Source of the DNA: an uncultured Clostridia bacterium
Lineage (GTDB): Bacteria > Bacillota > Clostridia > Oscillospirales > Oscillospiraceae
DNA length: 5,114 nt
Direction: 5' to 3'
Assembly: GCA_946006895.1 (NCBI GenBank)
Contig: CAMFZO010000121.1
Span: 1 to 5,114 of the forward strand
This document shows, piece after piece, positions 4,847 to 5,114 of this stretch; the first letter of the stretch is position 1, and each line of letters starts with the position of its first letter. The translations under genes were made by a program, and so were the position numbers. The notes under the pieces are model-generated. The model was not told the DNA's origin and searched no databases. It saw only the letters and a program-made list of their open reading frames with translations.

Positions 4847-5114
4847 ATGAGAGAATTACCCAAAACCTACGACCCCAAAGAGGTGGAGTCCAAGCTCTAT
4901 CAGTTCTGGTGCGACGGCGGTTATTTCCACACCGGGCGTGACCCGGAGAAAAAGCCCTTTACCATCGTCATGCCGCCTCCCAACGTGACCGGACAGCTTC
5001 ACATGGGCCACGCCATGGACGCCGCCATGCAGGACGTTCTCATCCGCTACAAGCGGATGCAGGGTTATGCGGCGCTGTGGGTGCCGGGCGTGGACCACGC
5101 GGGCATCGCCACCC
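4847..5114 (+). CDS. valS: Valyl-tRNA synthetase, N-terminal part (3' end outside window)
   Basis: ValRS charges tRNA-Val with valine in the cytoplasm. It is a class I synthetase with an editing domain that removes mischarged threonine. Only 89 complete codons of a protein of about 880 residues are visible. The N-terminus LPKTYDPKEVESKLYQFW is typical of ValRS. PPPNVTGQLHMGHA (residues 43-56) contains the class I ATP-binding HIGH signature as HMGH (52-55). It is followed by QDVLIRYKRMQGY (62-74) and WVPGVDHAGIAT (78-89), both strong ValRS landmarks. The KMSKS loop, editing domain and anticodon-binding domain lie outside. The gene is preceded by its own promoter and a T-box leader with a valine specifier, which independently supports the assignment. 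Expression should rise when tRNA-Val is uncharged. Confidence 0.98.
   Translation, partial: MRELPKTYDPKEVESKLYQFWCDGGYFHTGRDPEKKPFTIVMPPPNVTGQLHMGHAMDAAMQDVLIRYKRMQGYAALWVPGVDHAGIAT

Overview
The window looks like a housekeeping stretch of a moderately GC-rich Firmicute, most likely a clostridial gut-type lineage such as Oscillospiraceae. That placement is inferred from three things: the gene order uvrC-rsmD-coaD, a T-box leader in front of valS, and GC-rich codon use combined with Gram-positive-style Shine-Dalgarno sites. No mobile element, CRISPR array, tRNA or rRNA was seen. All genes lie on the plus strand.

Layout: (1) 2-1195, the C-terminal two thirds of uvrC (nucleotide excision repair), cut by the window start. 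(2) 1199-1750, rsmD (16S rRNA guanine methyltransferase). (3) 1747-2253, coaD (coenzyme A biosynthesis), overlapping rsmD by 4 bases. (4) 2250-2753, a small coiled-coil protein that overlaps coaD by 4 bases and resembles the mycobacterial septation factor SepIVA. A strong intrinsic terminator (2762-2795) closes this run. (5) 2812-4515, a PgcA-type phospho-sugar mutase. (6) 4516-4846, a 331-base gap fully occupied by a sigma-A-type promoter, a short 5' hairpin and a complete T-box riboswitch with a GUC (valine) specifier, ending in an intrinsic terminator. (7) 4847 to the window end, the N-terminus of valS, whose expression the T-box should tie to uncharged tRNA-Val.

The most notable non-coding signal besides the T-box is a near-ideal promoter buried inside rsmD: TTGACA, 16 bases, then TATAAT with an upstream TGn, set in a local AT-rich island. 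It would let coaD and the SepIVA-like gene be transcribed independently of uvrC-rsmD. The functions of the set (DNA repair, ribosome modification, CoA supply, possible septation or envelope work, hexose-phosphate interconversion and tRNA charging) are core growth functions. They do not form a dedicated new system, and no undescribed defence or mobile system is visible.
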